Shown: positions 42,258-50,660 of the stretch, piece by piece
Layout of the letters: every line of letters starts with the position of its first letter
How positions within the stretch are numbered: the stretch's first letter is position 1
NCBI RefSeq assembly: GCF_030063455.1
Contig: NZ_JASITB010000003.1
Coordinates: 186,001-250,000, forward strand
Length of the DNA stretch: 64,000 bases
Direction of reading: 5' to 3'
DNA from: Cryobacterium sp. PH31-O1
GTDB taxonomy: Bacteria > Actinomycetota > Actinomycetes > Actinomycetales > Microbacteriaceae
Made by a program: the position numbers and the translations under genes
The notes under the pieces: model-generated
The model's database searches: none
What the model saw: only the letters and a program-made list of their open reading frames with translations
What the model was told of the DNA's origin: nothing

Positions 42258-42790
42258 TTAGTACTGGATGGCGACGCGGCCGTCGATAATGGTCAGGCCC
42301 TTGAGCACCATGTCGAAAATCGGCGCGGGGACGTCGCCGGCCGGGAGGCCGTTGAAGACGATGGTGCCGCCGCGGCAGGTCATGCCGATGGCCTGGCCGG
42401 GTGCACGGCGGTGTGGCCGAGTCCGCCGTCGCCGGACACGACAACCCACTGGCCGGCGTTGGCCTCGGTCATCTTCAAGCCCTTGTAGACGGTGACGCCG
42501 GCGCAGAGGTTGGGCGCGATGTCGACCGGGTCGGCGTCCTTGGGCAGCGGCACGGCGAACTTGGTGTCGACGATCATGTACTCGCCGAAGGACCCGTCGA
42601 CGCTGTAGCCGCCATTGATCTGCGCTTCGCAGAGAGTTTCCCAGCCGGTGCGGCAATACTGGCAGGTGCCGCAGGCGCTCCACAGCGAGGCGTTGCCCAC
42701 GCGGTCGCCCACCTTGATCTCGGTGACGCCTTCGCCGATGCCTTCGTGCCCGGGGATGAACGGCGGGGTCGGCGACGTCCACGGGGTATT
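42258..42790 (-). pseudogene. Zinc-dependent alcohol dehydrogenase remnant
   Basis: Pieces of an AdhP-type enzyme survive in two frames. One gives PTPPFIPGHEGIGEGV (zinc-binding GHE), then SACGTCQYCRTGWETLCE (structural zinc cysteines) and VVVSGDGGLGH, where the NAD-binding domain begins. Immediately afterwards the frame changes and reads GQAIGMTCRGGTIVFNGLPA and ends VAIQY. Most of the Rossmann domain, the true N terminus and the C terminus are missing. The truncated 5' side abuts the repeat element at 42831-42900. The gene is dead as it stands. Confidence 0.8.
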
Positions 42791-42830
42791 TGGGCTACAT
42801 CAATTTGGATGTGGGGTCAGTCTGAAGCTT

Positions 42831-42900
42831 CGTTCGCCGAGGTGTGAGACCTACCCCGAATTTGGCCGACAACGGTTGCAAACTCACACCTCGGGAACGA
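42831..42900. repeat. GAGGTGTGAG hairpin element, left copy
   Basis: Begins CGTTCGCCGAGGTGTGAG (42831-42848). A 34-base loop leads to CTCACACCTCGGGAACG (42883-42899), which pairs with it except for one bulge. The same opening 18 bases and the same 34-base loop length recur at 43790-43851 on the other side of the DUF559-type gene. Confidence 0.75.
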
Positions 42901-42926
42901 ATGAGGGCTGCCTGTGGATAACAAAT

Positions 42927-43784
42927 ATGCGCGATCCCGATTCGCTGCATGATCCCGGCATGTCCACATCTCAGGATCGTGCCACCTTGTCCTATCGCCG
43001 CCTGCGCGCTGACGAAACGCGGGCGGCATCCGTTATTGAGCTGGCGAAGGCCTATTCTGAGCGGATGCCCGCGGCTCACGCTTTCAGCCACACGACCGCG
43101 GGCGTCGTTCAGGGTATGTGGTTGCCTCATCGGCTCGAAACAGACCGGCACCTGCACGTCAGCGTGCCGGCCGGTACCCGGGCTCCGCAGATGCTGGGCA
43201 TCGTCGGGCATAAGCGCGACGTGCTCGACATCCGCCGGGTCGGGGACCTTCGCGTGACGTCGCCGCATCACACCTGGATCGATGTCGCCCCGATGCTCAG
43301 ACGAGTCGAACTCGTCGCGGCTGCGGATTTTCTCTGCGGGGGTCGAGATCCGATGCACACGCCTGACGAGTTGTGTGCGGTCACGGCGGAACTCACCGGA
43401 CGACGCGGATGCCGCGCCCTGCGGGAAGCCGCGATTCTCGCACGCGCCGCGGTCGATTCGCCGCAGGAGACCAGGACACGCCTGTTTATCCTGGATGACG
43501 GCATTCCAGAACCCGTCGCCAATTTTGTTATTCGGGACTCCGACGGCCATTTCGTGGCCCGCGTCGACCTGGCCTGGCCGCGCTTTCGGGTCTGCGTCGA
43601 GTATGAGGGCGACGGCCACCGCACAGACCGAAAGCAATTCCGTAAAGACATCACCCGACGCGAGCGGGTCGAAGACCAGAACTGGCGCATGGTGCGCATT
43701 ACCGACGACGACCTCACATACGGCGGGCAGGAGCTCCTACGCCGAGTGCGCGCTGCGTTGGCTGCCCGCGGCGCACGCTCGTAG
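42927..43784 (+). CDS. AbiEi-like/DUF559 domain protein (solitary PD-(D/E)XK-type)
   Basis: A protein of 285 residues from ATG 42927, or 274 from ATG 42960; neither has a clear ribosome-binding site. The N-terminal two thirds resemble the AbiEi-type antitoxin-like domains found in actinobacterial proteins of this kind (VVQGMWLPHRLETDRHLHVS). The C-terminal DUF559 domain has VDLAWPRFRVCVEYEGDGH, an acidic-x-Asp then Glu-x-Glu-type active site, followed by FRKDITRRERVEDQNWRMVR. This is the Vsr-like nuclease fold. The gene stands alone between two hairpin repeats in the same orientation, and next to a broken dehydrogenase. No cognate toxin or methylase is adjacent. Confidence 0.75.
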   Translation: MRDPDSLHDPGMSTSQDRATLSYRRLRADETRAASVIELAKAYSERMPAAHAFSHTTAGVVQGMWLPHRLETDRHLHVSVPAGTRAPQMLGIVGHKRDVLDIRRVGDLRVTSPHHTWIDVAPMLRRVELVAAADFLCGGRDPMHTPDELCAVTAELTGRRGCRALREAAILARAAVDSPQETRTRLFILDDGIPEPVANFVIRDSDGHFVARVDLAWPRFRVCVEYEGDGHRTDRKQFRKDITRRERVEDQNWRMVRITDDDLTYGGQELLRRVRAALAARGARS

Positions 43785-43789
43785 CCATC

Positions 43790-43851
43790 CGTTCGCCGAG
43801 GTGTGAGTCTGGCGCCATTTCGAGCAAATTTCGGGCTCAAACTCACACCTC
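43790..43851. repeat. GAGGTGTGAG hairpin element, right copy
   Basis: Starts with the identical CGTTCGCCGAGGTGTGAG (43790-43807), has a 34-base loop, and closes with CTCACACCTC at 43842-43851. The outer pairing is weaker than in the left copy. It starts five bases after the DUF559-type stop codon and could also serve as its terminator. Confidence 0.75.
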
Positions 43852-43867
43852 AACCGAGCGGATCCTG

Positions 43868-45085
43868 CTAGGCGCGCTCGAAGATGGCCGCCAGACCCTG
43901 GCCACCTCCGATGCACATGGTTTCGAGGAGGTAGCGGCCCTCGGTGCGCTGCAGGTGGCGGCTGGCGGTCGCGAGGATGCGGGCACCGGTGGCGCCGACC
44001 GGGTGGCCGAGGCTGATGCCGGAGCCGTTGACGTTGGTGCGGGCCCAGTCTTCGGGGGTGAAGTTCCACTCCCGGCTGACGGCGAGCACCTGCGCGGCGA
44101 ACGCCTCGTTGAGTTCAATGAGATCGATGTCGGCGAGGGTGAGCCCGGCACGCGCAAGCGCGAGCTTCGTAGCCGGCACCGGACCGAGGCCCATCCGTGA
44201 GGGCTCGACTCCCGCGCGGGCCCAGGATTTGAGGCGCACGATCGGGGTCAGACCGAGCTCGGCGGCACGTTCCGGGGTGGTGACGATGCAGGCGGCGGCC
44301 GCGTCGTTCTGACCGCTCGCGTTGCCCGCGGTGACGGTCGCGGCGGCATCCGCTTTGCCCATAATGGGCTTAAGGCTGGCGAGGGCTTCGAGGGAGGTCT
44401 CGCGGGGAGTCTCATCGACGGAAACCACGACGGCGCCCTTGCGACCGGGCACGGTGACCGGCACGATCTCGTCGAGAAAGCGGTCGTCGGCGACGGCGGC
44501 GAGGGCGCGGCGCTGGGACTCCACGGCGAGTTCGTCTTGTTCGACACGATCGATCCCGTAGTCGCGGCGCAGGTTCTCGGCGGTTTCGAGCATGCCTCCT
44601 GGCACCGGGTAGTGGCGTCCGCCGGCCGTTTCACGCCCGCGGCCGAGGGCGTCGCGCAGCAGCACACCGGTGGTTCCGGCGAGGCCCCAGCGGGAATCGA
44701 CCGTGTACAGCGGGGCCTGGCTCATCACGTCGACACCGCCGGCAATGAGCAGGTCGCTCACCCCGGTCTGAACCTGCATCGCCGCGTCGAGGATGGCCTG
44801 CAAGCCACTACCGCAGCGGCGATCGACCTGCACACCGCCGACCGTGACGGGCAACCCGGCGTTTAGTGCCGCGACCCGGGCGACCGGCGCGGCCTCCGCC
44901 GACGGGTAGGCCTGGCCGAAGATGACGTCGTCGACCAGTGCACCATCAAGACCAGTGCGTTCGATCAAAGCACGGATGACCGCGGCCGCGAGGTCGGCCG
45001 GCGCTACGGTCTTGAAGGCGCCACCGAACCGACCGATCGGGGTGCGCAGCGGTTCGCAAATGACGACCTCACGCAGCTCACTCAT
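43868..45085 (-). CDS. pcaF: Beta-ketoadipyl-CoA thiolase
   Basis: A 405-residue thiolase that splits 3-oxoadipyl-CoA into acetyl-CoA and succinyl-CoA, the last step of the beta-ketoadipate pathway. The acyl-binding Cys91 lies in [33 protein letters not shown] (His) and [10 protein letters not shown] (second Cys) are all in place. It is the final gene of the pca operon; its start overlaps the pcaJ stop by four bases. By sequence alone an acetyl-CoA acetyltransferase is possible, but context favours PcaF. The GAGGTGTGAG element lies just beyond its 3' end. Confidence 0.9.
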   Translation of the reverse strand: MSELREVVICEPLRTPIGRFGGAFKTVAPADLAAAVIRALIERTGLDGALVDDVIFGQAYPSAEAAPVARVAALNAGLPVTVGGVQVDRRCGSGLQAILDAAMQVQTGVSDLLIAGGVDVMSQAPLYTVDSRWGLAGTTGVLLRDALGRGRETAGGRHYPVPGGMLETAENLRRDYGIDRVEQDELAVESQRRALAAVADDRFLDEIVPVTVPGRKGAVVVSVDETPRETSLEALASLKPIMGKADAAATVTAGNASGQNDAAAACIVTTPERAAELGLTPIVRLKSWARAGVEPSRMGLGPVPATKLALARAGLTLADIDLIELNEAFAAQVLAVSREWNFTPEDWARTNVNGSGISLGHPVGATGARILATASRHLQRTEGRYLLETMCIGGGQGLAAIFERA

Positions 45086-45756
45086 TCGCTGGCCCCGATC
45101 AGCGTCGTGATCGTGGTCGGCGCCGATGGTACGAGCAGGGTCGCCTCGGTGCCGGCCTGAACCTCGTCGACGGTGACGCCGGGCGCGACCTCGCGCAGCA
45201 CGAGGCCGTCGGGGGTGACGTCGATCACGGCGAGGTCGGTGATGATGCGAGTGACAACGGCCTTGCCCGTCAGCGGCAAGTCACAAACCTTCTTGATCTT
45301 GAAGTCACCGGTCTTGGTGACGTGTTCCATCACGACGATGACGGTGTCGGCGCCGTGCACCAGATCCATGGCGCCGCCCATGCCCTTGATCATCTTGCCG
45401 GGCACAGCCCAGTTGGCGATGTCGCCGACCACGCTGACCTGCATGGCGCCGAGCACGGCCACGTCGATCAGGCCGCCGCGAATCATGCCGAAACTCTGCG
45501 CCGAGTCGAAGTAGGCGGCGCCCGGGTTGACGGTGACGGTCTCCTTGCCGGCGTTGATCAGCTTGGGGTCGGCTTCGCCCTCCCACGGGTAGGGGCCGAC
45601 GCCGAGCACACCGTTTTCGGAGTGCAGCACCACGTGCACCCCTTCGGGCAGAAAATTCGGAATGAGCGTTGGCAGACCTATTCCCAGATTGACATAGGAA
45701 TCGGGGGCGAGTTCCTGGGCGGCACGTGCCGCCATCTCGTTGCGGGAGAGGGCCAT
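45082..45756 (-). CDS. pcaJ: 3-oxoadipate CoA-transferase subunit B
   Basis: A 224-residue beta subunit of a class I CoA-transferase. It has [15 protein letters not shown] and the catalytic Glu47 in [14 protein letters not shown]. Together with the alpha subunit it moves CoA from succinyl-CoA to 3-oxoadipate. The start overlaps the pcaI stop by one base (TGATG) and its stop overlaps pcaF, consistent with stoichiometric synthesis. Acetoacetate:succinyl-CoA transferase (ScoB) is the sequence-level alternative; the operon decides for PcaJ. Confidence 0.9.
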   Translation of the reverse strand: MALSRNEMAARAAQELAPDSYVNLGIGLPTLIPNFLPEGVHVVLHSENGVLGVGPYPWEGEADPKLINAGKETVTVNPGAAYFDSAQSFGMIRGGLIDVAVLGAMQVSVVGDIANWAVPGKMIKGMGGAMDLVHGADTVIVVMEHVTKTGDFKIKKVCDLPLTGKAVVTRIITDLAVIDVTPDGLVLREVAPGVTVDEVQAGTEATLLVPSAPTTITTLIGASE

Positions 45757-46550
45757 CAGTTCGTTCCTTCCGACGTTGCCGGCCGCGGCCGCGTCGTGGT
45801 CTTCTCGATCGGCAGGTCGGCGGCGTCGACCGCGCCGAGCTGCACGATGCGGTTCACATAGATGCCGGCGAGGTGAACCTCGTCTGGGTCAATCTGCCCG
45901 GGCTCGACCAGTTCGTCGACCTCAGCGATCGTGATGCGGCCGGCCATGCCAGCCACCGGATTGAAGTTGCGGGCCGATTTCTCGAACACCAGGTTGCCGT
46001 GTCGGTCGCCCTTGGCGGCGCGCACCAGGGCATAGTCGGTGACGATGGCCTCTTCGAGCACGTACTCCTTCTCGCTTCCGAGTGACGAAAACAGCCGGGT
46101 CTCCTTCGGTGGCGACGACACGGTCACCTCACCATCGGGGCCGTAACGCCACGGCAGTCCACCGTCGGCGACCATGGTGCCCACACCGCTCGCGGTGAAG
46201 AACGCCGGAATTCCGGTACCGCCCGCCCGCAACCGCTCAGCCAGCGTGCCCTGCGGGGTCAGCTCAACCTCGAGCTCACCACCGAGATAACGGCGTGCGA
46301 AGTCCTTGTTCTCACCGATGTACGACGCAATCACCCGACTGATGCGGCCCTCACGCAGCAACTCACCCAGCCCCCACCCGTCAACGCCACAATTATTCGA
46401 CGCCACGCGCAGGTTCGTACTTCCCAGAGCAAGCAAGGCACGAATGAGCACGATCGGCACCCCGACCAGGCCGAACCCGCCGACAGCGAGTGAGGCCCCG
46501 TCGGGGATGTCGGCCACGGCCGCCGTGGCGGAAGGGTAGGTCTTATCCAT
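45756..46550 (-). CDS. pcaI: 3-oxoadipate CoA-transferase subunit A
   Basis: A 264-residue alpha subunit of the class I CoA-transferase. Family words are [19 protein letters not shown] (glycine-rich CoA loop), [25 protein letters not shown] and [17 protein letters not shown]. It forms the 3-oxoadipate:succinyl-CoA transferase with the next gene. It follows the pcaL gene by 12 bases. The size is slightly longer than ScoA-type subunits, with a C-terminal extension ([17 protein letters not shown]). Confidence 0.9.
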   Translation of the reverse strand: MDKTYPSATAAVADIPDGASLAVGGFGLVGVPIVLIRALLALGSTNLRVASNNCGVDGWGLGELLREGRISRVIASYIGENKDFARRYLGGELEVELTPQGTLAERLRAGGTGIPAFFTASGVGTMVADGGLPWRYGPDGEVTVSSPPKETRLFSSLGSEKEYVLEEAIVTDYALVRAAKGDRHGNLVFEKSARNFNPVAGMAGRITIAEVDELVEPGQIDPDEVHLAGIYVNRIVQLGAVDAADLPIEKTTTRPRPATSEGTN

Positions 46551-46562
46551 AGTGCAGGTCCT

Positions 46563-47822
46563 TTAGCTGGGCCGAATGGTGGTGTCGTCTGGAATATTCG
46601 AGGCCGCATCGAGCGCGGCGAAAGTTTCGCGAGCCACGGCGAACGCTGCGTTGGCGGCCGGCACGCCCGCGTAGATCGCGGTGTGCAGAATGGCCTCGCT
46701 GATCTCGGCACGGCTCAACCCGTTGGTCAGGGCGGCACGCACGTGCATCGCGAGCTCACCCTCGTGCCCGCCGGTGACGAGGGCCGCGATGGTCAGAAAA
46801 CTGCGCGTGCGGCGGTCGAGGCCCGGCCGGGTCCAGATCTCGCCCCAGGCGTAGCGGGTGATGAAATCTTGAAACACCGCGGTTTCGGGCGTGATCGCGG
46901 CGGTGGCCGCATCGACGTGTTTGTCACCAAGGACCGCGCGGCGCACGGCCATGCCGTCGGCATAAGCGGATGCCGCCGTGCGACTCCCCGGGAGCGGCTC
47001 GGCCACGTCGGCCGGGTGCCATTCGGTCACACCGCGCGTTGCAGCCCCGGCCACCCATTCGTCGAGCAGTACCCCGACGTCGAGCGGCTGCTCGAGGGAC
47101 GGCAGGTGCGCGACCCCGGCCAGCTCTACGGCCCGGGCCCCCGGGATGCGCGAGGCGACCTCCTGGAGTTGACGGCTCGGCGTCACGGAGTCGAATTCGC
47201 CCGAAACGCACAGGACGGGCGTGCGGATGCCGCCGAGGGCATCCGTTTGGTCGAAGACGGCGAGCGCTTCGCAGGCGAGCGCATACGATTCATCGTCGAT
47301 ATCGAGCAGCTGGTTGAGCGCATGGGCGCCGGCCCTGGGGTCGCGGCTAAGAAAGTCGGGAGCGAACCAGCGCGCGGCGCTGCCCGCTATAAGCGACGGG
47401 GTGCCGCTCGCCCGCACCCCGGCCGCCCGCTCGGTCCAGGCGTCGAACGTGCCGATTTTCGAGCCGGAACAGAGCACGGCGAGGCTCGCGAGACGCGCGG
47501 GGTGATTCACGGCCAGGGCCAGGCCGATGGCGCCACCGAGGGAGATGCCCGCATAGTGAAAAGTGTCGACAGCGAGTGAATCGGCCAAGCCGGCGACGGC
47601 GTCGGCGACCTCTTCAATCGTGAACGCGGCAGACGCTTTCGGACCGAACCCGTGCCCGGGCAGATCGAAGCGCAGTACCCGATGGGTGGCGGTGAGCGCG
47701 GGCACAACGCTCGCCCACAGATCGGTCGTGGTGCCAAGCGATGGTCCCAAAATGATCAGTGGCGCGTTCACGTCACCGTTTTGCGCCGGCTCGACGGTGC
47801 AGAGGATGACGGGCTGACTCAT
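46563..47822 (-). CDS. pcaL: Fused 3-oxoadipate enol-lactonase / 4-carboxymuconolactone decarboxylase
   Basis: A 419-residue two-domain enzyme. Residues 1-265 are an alpha/beta hydrolase (PcaD) with Ser94 in YAGISLGGAIG, an Asp in VSGEFDSVTP and His in GVAHLPSLEQ. Residues about 290-405 are the decarboxylase (PcaC) with YAWGEIWTRPGLDRRTRSFL and GGHEGELAMHVRAAL. The fusion PcaL is well known in actinobacteria. It performs two consecutive steps, from 4-carboxymuconolactone to 3-oxoadipate. Its start overlaps the pcaB stop by four bases. Confidence 0.93.
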   Translation of the reverse strand: MSQPVILCTVEPAQNGDVNAPLIILGPSLGTTTDLWASVVPALTATHRVLRFDLPGHGFGPKASAAFTIEEVADAVAGLADSLAVDTFHYAGISLGGAIGLALAVNHPARLASLAVLCSGSKIGTFDAWTERAAGVRASGTPSLIAGSAARWFAPDFLSRDPRAGAHALNQLLDIDDESYALACEALAVFDQTDALGGIRTPVLCVSGEFDSVTPSRQLQEVASRIPGARAVELAGVAHLPSLEQPLDVGVLLDEWVAGAATRGVTEWHPADVAEPLPGSRTAASAYADGMAVRRAVLGDKHVDAATAAITPETAVFQDFITRYAWGEIWTRPGLDRRTRSFLTIAALVTGGHEGELAMHVRAALTNGLSRAEISEAILHTAIYAGVPAANAAFAVARETFAALDAASNIPDDTTIRPS

Positions 47823-49291
47823 GAAATCCTCACGTCGTTGTTGGATTGGGTTCTTTCTTCGACGATAGCGCCTCGGTCTGACACCGCCGCTCGCCGCCGA
47901 AAGCTCTGCACGACGCGGTCGATGCCGGCGGCGGACTGTCCGGATTCGCCCTCATAGTTGAACGCCGCCCAGACCTCGGCGCGCAGCGCATCACTGCAGC
48001 CCTCGGCAATGAGCATGCTGGCGAGCACGACCTGCAGTGGCCGGTTGGTGACGAAGGCCTCCTGCGCGGCGCGTTCGACCAGCGCGAAGGCGGTGGTCTT
48101 GCCCACGGTTTCGGCCAAAATGGTGGTGACGCGCTCACTGAAAACGAGCCCGTCGGTGAGATCGAGATTGGCGCGCATGCGATCAGGGTCGACATCGAGG
48201 CGGGCGGCGAGCGACGCCGCGCCGGTCACGGCCGAAATTGTGAGCCGTTCGAGCACCCGCAACGACTGCCATTCCGCGTGCCAGGCACCGCTCGGGCGCT
48301 GGTCTTCGGCCAGCATGCTGCCGTAGAGAGTGGAGGCCAGCCCCGGCGTCTGCAACGCCGCCGCCGTGATCAGCACGGCTGAGACCGGGTTGCGTTTGTG
48401 CGGCATGGCGCTGGATCCTCCCTGGCCGGGGGCGAGGCGCTCGCTGACCTCGGCGATTTCGGTGCGGGAGAGCACCGATACGTCGAGGGCGAAGGTGCCG
48501 GCGACACCGGTTGCGGCGGCGAGCACCGAGGCGAGTTCGGAGATGACGACCCGATTGGTGTGCCAGCTCAGGCGCGGCACGGCCAGGCCAACGTGGTGGG
48601 CGAACCGCTCCAAAATGGTGTCGAGAACGTCGGCGGCGGGGGCGTCGCTGCGCCTCGCCCGCGCGATCTCGGTGAGCACGGCGAGGTTGCCGACCGCTCC
48701 GCCGAGCTGCACCGGCAGGGTCTCGGCGATGCCGTCGAGTCGGGTGAGAATCAGCAGCACGGCGTCGAGCCAGCCGGCCGCGACGAAGCCGAAACTGGTC
48801 GGCGAGGCCTGCTGGCCGAGAGTACGACCGCTCATCACCGTGCCGCGGTGCTGCTCGGCGAGGTCGGCGAGGATACCGCCGAGGGCATCGAGCTGGTCAA
48901 TGAGTTCGCGAGTCACCCGCCGGGCCACGATCATCGCGGCCGTGTCAAGGATGTCCTGGCTGGTCGCGCCGACGTGAATGTGGTCTGACGCCCCGGCCCG
49001 CACGCTCTCGGCCGCCCGGCCGAGGTGTTTCACGAAGGGAATCACCGGGTTGCCGCCGCCGCGGGCTTCGAGCGCGATCGCGCCGAGGTCGAACTGGCTG
49101 GCGTCGGCGAGCTGGTCGCAGACGGTGAGCATCCACTCCGGGGCCAGACCCGCGTCGACGAGCGCGCGGCTGAGGGCGAGCTCGGCGTCGACCATCGCCT
49201 GCAGCCAGGCCTGGTCGCTGGTCAGTTCGGATTCCCGGGTGCCGTGACTGAGCGGGTTGAGCAGCCCGGCATCAAAACTGTGATTAGGCAT
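47819..49291 (-). CDS. pcaB: 3-carboxy-cis,cis-muconate cycloisomerase
   Basis: A 490-residue fumarase/aspartase superfamily enzyme that lactonises 3-carboxymuconate. The superfamily signature GQGGSSAMPHKRNPV is intact near residue 280, as are ASDHIHVGATSQDI and MSGRTLGQQASPTSFG. ATG at 49291 is preferred: it overlaps the end of pcaG by eight bases, and residues after it start the family's SFDAGLLNPL. The longer reading frame up to 49450 lies in pcaG. The C-terminal domain (from about 370) is longer than in many relatives. Confidence 0.92.
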   Translation of the reverse strand: MPNHSFDAGLLNPLSHGTRESELTSDQAWLQAMVDAELALSRALVDAGLAPEWMLTVCDQLADASQFDLGAIALEARGGGNPVIPFVKHLGRAAESVRAGASDHIHVGATSQDILDTAAMIVARRVTRELIDQLDALGGILADLAEQHRGTVMSGRTLGQQASPTSFGFVAAGWLDAVLLILTRLDGIAETLPVQLGGAVGNLAVLTEIARARRSDAPAADVLDTILERFAHHVGLAVPRLSWHTNRVVISELASVLAAATGVAGTFALDVSVLSRTEIAEVSERLAPGQGGSSAMPHKRNPVSAVLITAAALQTPGLASTLYGSMLAEDQRPSGAWHAEWQSLRVLERLTISAVTGAASLAARLDVDPDRMRANLDLTDGLVFSERVTTILAETVGKTTAFALVERAAQEAFVTNRPLQVVLASMLIAEGCSDALRAEVWAAFNYEGESGQSAAGIDRVVQSFRRRAAVSDRGAIVEERTQSNNDVRIS

Positions 49292-49859
49292 CGAAATCCA
49301 AAAAGACGGTCTCGTTCTCGCCCTGCACGCGAATGTCGAAACGGTAGGAATCGGATCCCCCGACGACGCCCTCCGAGACGCAGATGAGGGTGTCCCGGCG
49401 GTCGGCCGGCAGGCTGCGCAGCACCGCGTCGCTCGCGTGCAGGGCAGCATCCTCGGCGAAGTAGGCGCGGGTGAACAGGTGGTGGGTCACTCCGCGGGCG
49501 AACACGGTCACCAGGATGTAGGGAGCCGCGGCGCCGGCCGCCCCAGGTTTGAGGGTCGTGAAGGTGTAGTGGCCGGCGATCGTGGTCGCACAGCGACCGA
49601 ACCCGGTGAAGGTGAAGCCGTCACGGTCGAGGCTGCCGAGTTCGCGCATCAGCGCGCCGTTCTCGTCGGCCTGCCAGATCTCCAGCAGGGCGTCGAGGAT
49701 GGGCTCGCCAGCGCCGTCGGTGACGGTGCCGTGAAAGCGGATGGCGCGGGGATGATGCCCGGGAACCAGCTCCGGCCCGCCGGCATAGGGCAGGGCGTAG
49801 CCGTAGAACGGGCCAACCGTCTGCGACGGGGTCTGCAGGGCGGGGGTGGGCTCACTCAT
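49284..49859 (-). CDS. pcaG: Protocatechuate 3,4-dioxygenase alpha subunit
   Basis: A 191-residue subunit of the intradiol ring-cleaving dioxygenase. It has TPSQTVGPFYGYALPYAGG at the N terminus and the intradiol core with DGAGEPILDALLEIWQADENG and GHYTFTTLKPG. The alpha subunit does not carry the iron ligands. ATG at 49859 (GAAGG six bases upstream) is preferred to a GTG at 49871. It overlaps the pcaH stop by eight bases. With PcaH it opens protocatechuate between the two hydroxyl groups. Confidence 0.93.
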   Translation of the reverse strand: MSEPTPALQTPSQTVGPFYGYALPYAGGPELVPGHHPRAIRFHGTVTDGAGEPILDALLEIWQADENGALMRELGSLDRDGFTFTGFGRCATTIAGHYTFTTLKPGAAGAAAPYILVTVFARGVTHHLFTRAYFAEDAALHASDAVLRSLPADRRDTLICVSEGVVGGSDSYRFDIRVQGENETVFLDFDA

Positions 49860-50643
49860 CGGCGCCTTCACTTTCCATCCAGGTTGATTTGGGTCCGGTG
49901 AGTACGATGTCCCAACGGTACCCGAGCGAGAACTCGGGCACGCTCAGGCTGTGGTCGTACTGCCCGATCAGGCGGGCGCGAGCGTCGGCGTCAGCGATCG
50001 ACTGGTAGATCGGGTCGAGCGCGAACAGCGGGTCGCCGGGAAAGTACATCTGCGTGATCAGGCGCTGCGTGAACGCGGTGCCGAACAGCGAAAAGTGGAT
50101 GTGCGCGGGTCGCCACGCGTTCATGTGGTTCTTCCACGGGTAGGGTCCTGGTTTGATCGTGGTGAACGAGTACTCGCCCTTGTCTCCGGTGATGGCGCGG
50201 CCGACTCCGGTGAAGTTGGGGTCGAGCGGGGCCGGATGCTGGTCGCGTTTGTGCACGTAGCGTCCGCCGGCGTTGGCCTGCCACAGTTCGATCAGCTGGT
50301 GCCGCACCGGGCGGCCCTCGCCGTCGAGCACCCGGCCGCTCACCGTCATCCGTTCGCCGATCGGTTCGCCGGCGTGCTGGATGGTGAGGTCGCTCTCGAG
50401 CACGTTGACGTCGGTGTGGCCGAAGGCGGGTGAGACCCGTTCGACCTCTTCCGGGTCGACCCGCACGAGCTCGTGGGTAGGGTGGCGCAGCAGGGAGCTG
50501 CGGTACGGGGCGTAGTCGCGGCGCGGCTGCAGTTCGGGCGAGCCGCCGGCGGCGACGCGGGCGGCGACGCGGGCGGCGGCATCCGCTTCGATCGCTTCGA
50601 TCTCGGCGGTGATCTCGTTCTGGCTGGCTGGTGCGTTGGTCAT
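49852..50643 (-). CDS. pcaH: Protocatechuate 3,4-dioxygenase beta subunit
   Basis: A 263-residue iron-bearing subunit. The catalytic region reads YPWKNHMNAWRPAHIHFSLF, containing a Tyr ligand and the HIH pair that binds non-haem Fe(III); LIELWQANAGGRYVHKRDQH is also present. ATG at 50643 gives the usual N terminus. The frame extends to 50835 only because it runs antisense-free through pobA. The N-terminal helix has a repeated AARVAARVAAGG. It lies 17 bases downstream of pobA in the same operon. Confidence 0.93.
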   Translation of the reverse strand: MTNAPASQNEITAEIEAIEADAAARVAARVAAGGSPELQPRRDYAPYRSSLLRHPTHELVRVDPEEVERVSPAFGHTDVNVLESDLTIQHAGEPIGERMTVSGRVLDGEGRPVRHQLIELWQANAGGRYVHKRDQHPAPLDPNFTGVGRAITGDKGEYSFTTIKPGPYPWKNHMNAWRPAHIHFSLFGTAFTQRLITQMYFPGDPLFALDPIYQSIADADARARLIGQYDHSLSVPEFSLGYRWDIVLTGPKSTWMESEGADE

Positions 50644-50660
50644 GATGTCCTCGATTTCTA

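Noticed and set aside
42258-42782. A single open frame read as one protein
   Set aside because: Only its last 45 or so residues match the alcohol dehydrogenase; the rest is a shifted reading of the zinc-binding part.
42831-43851. A composite transposon
   Set aside because: No transposase and no target-site duplication could be seen. The flanking elements are hairpins in direct orientation, so only a repeat-flanked cassette is claimed.
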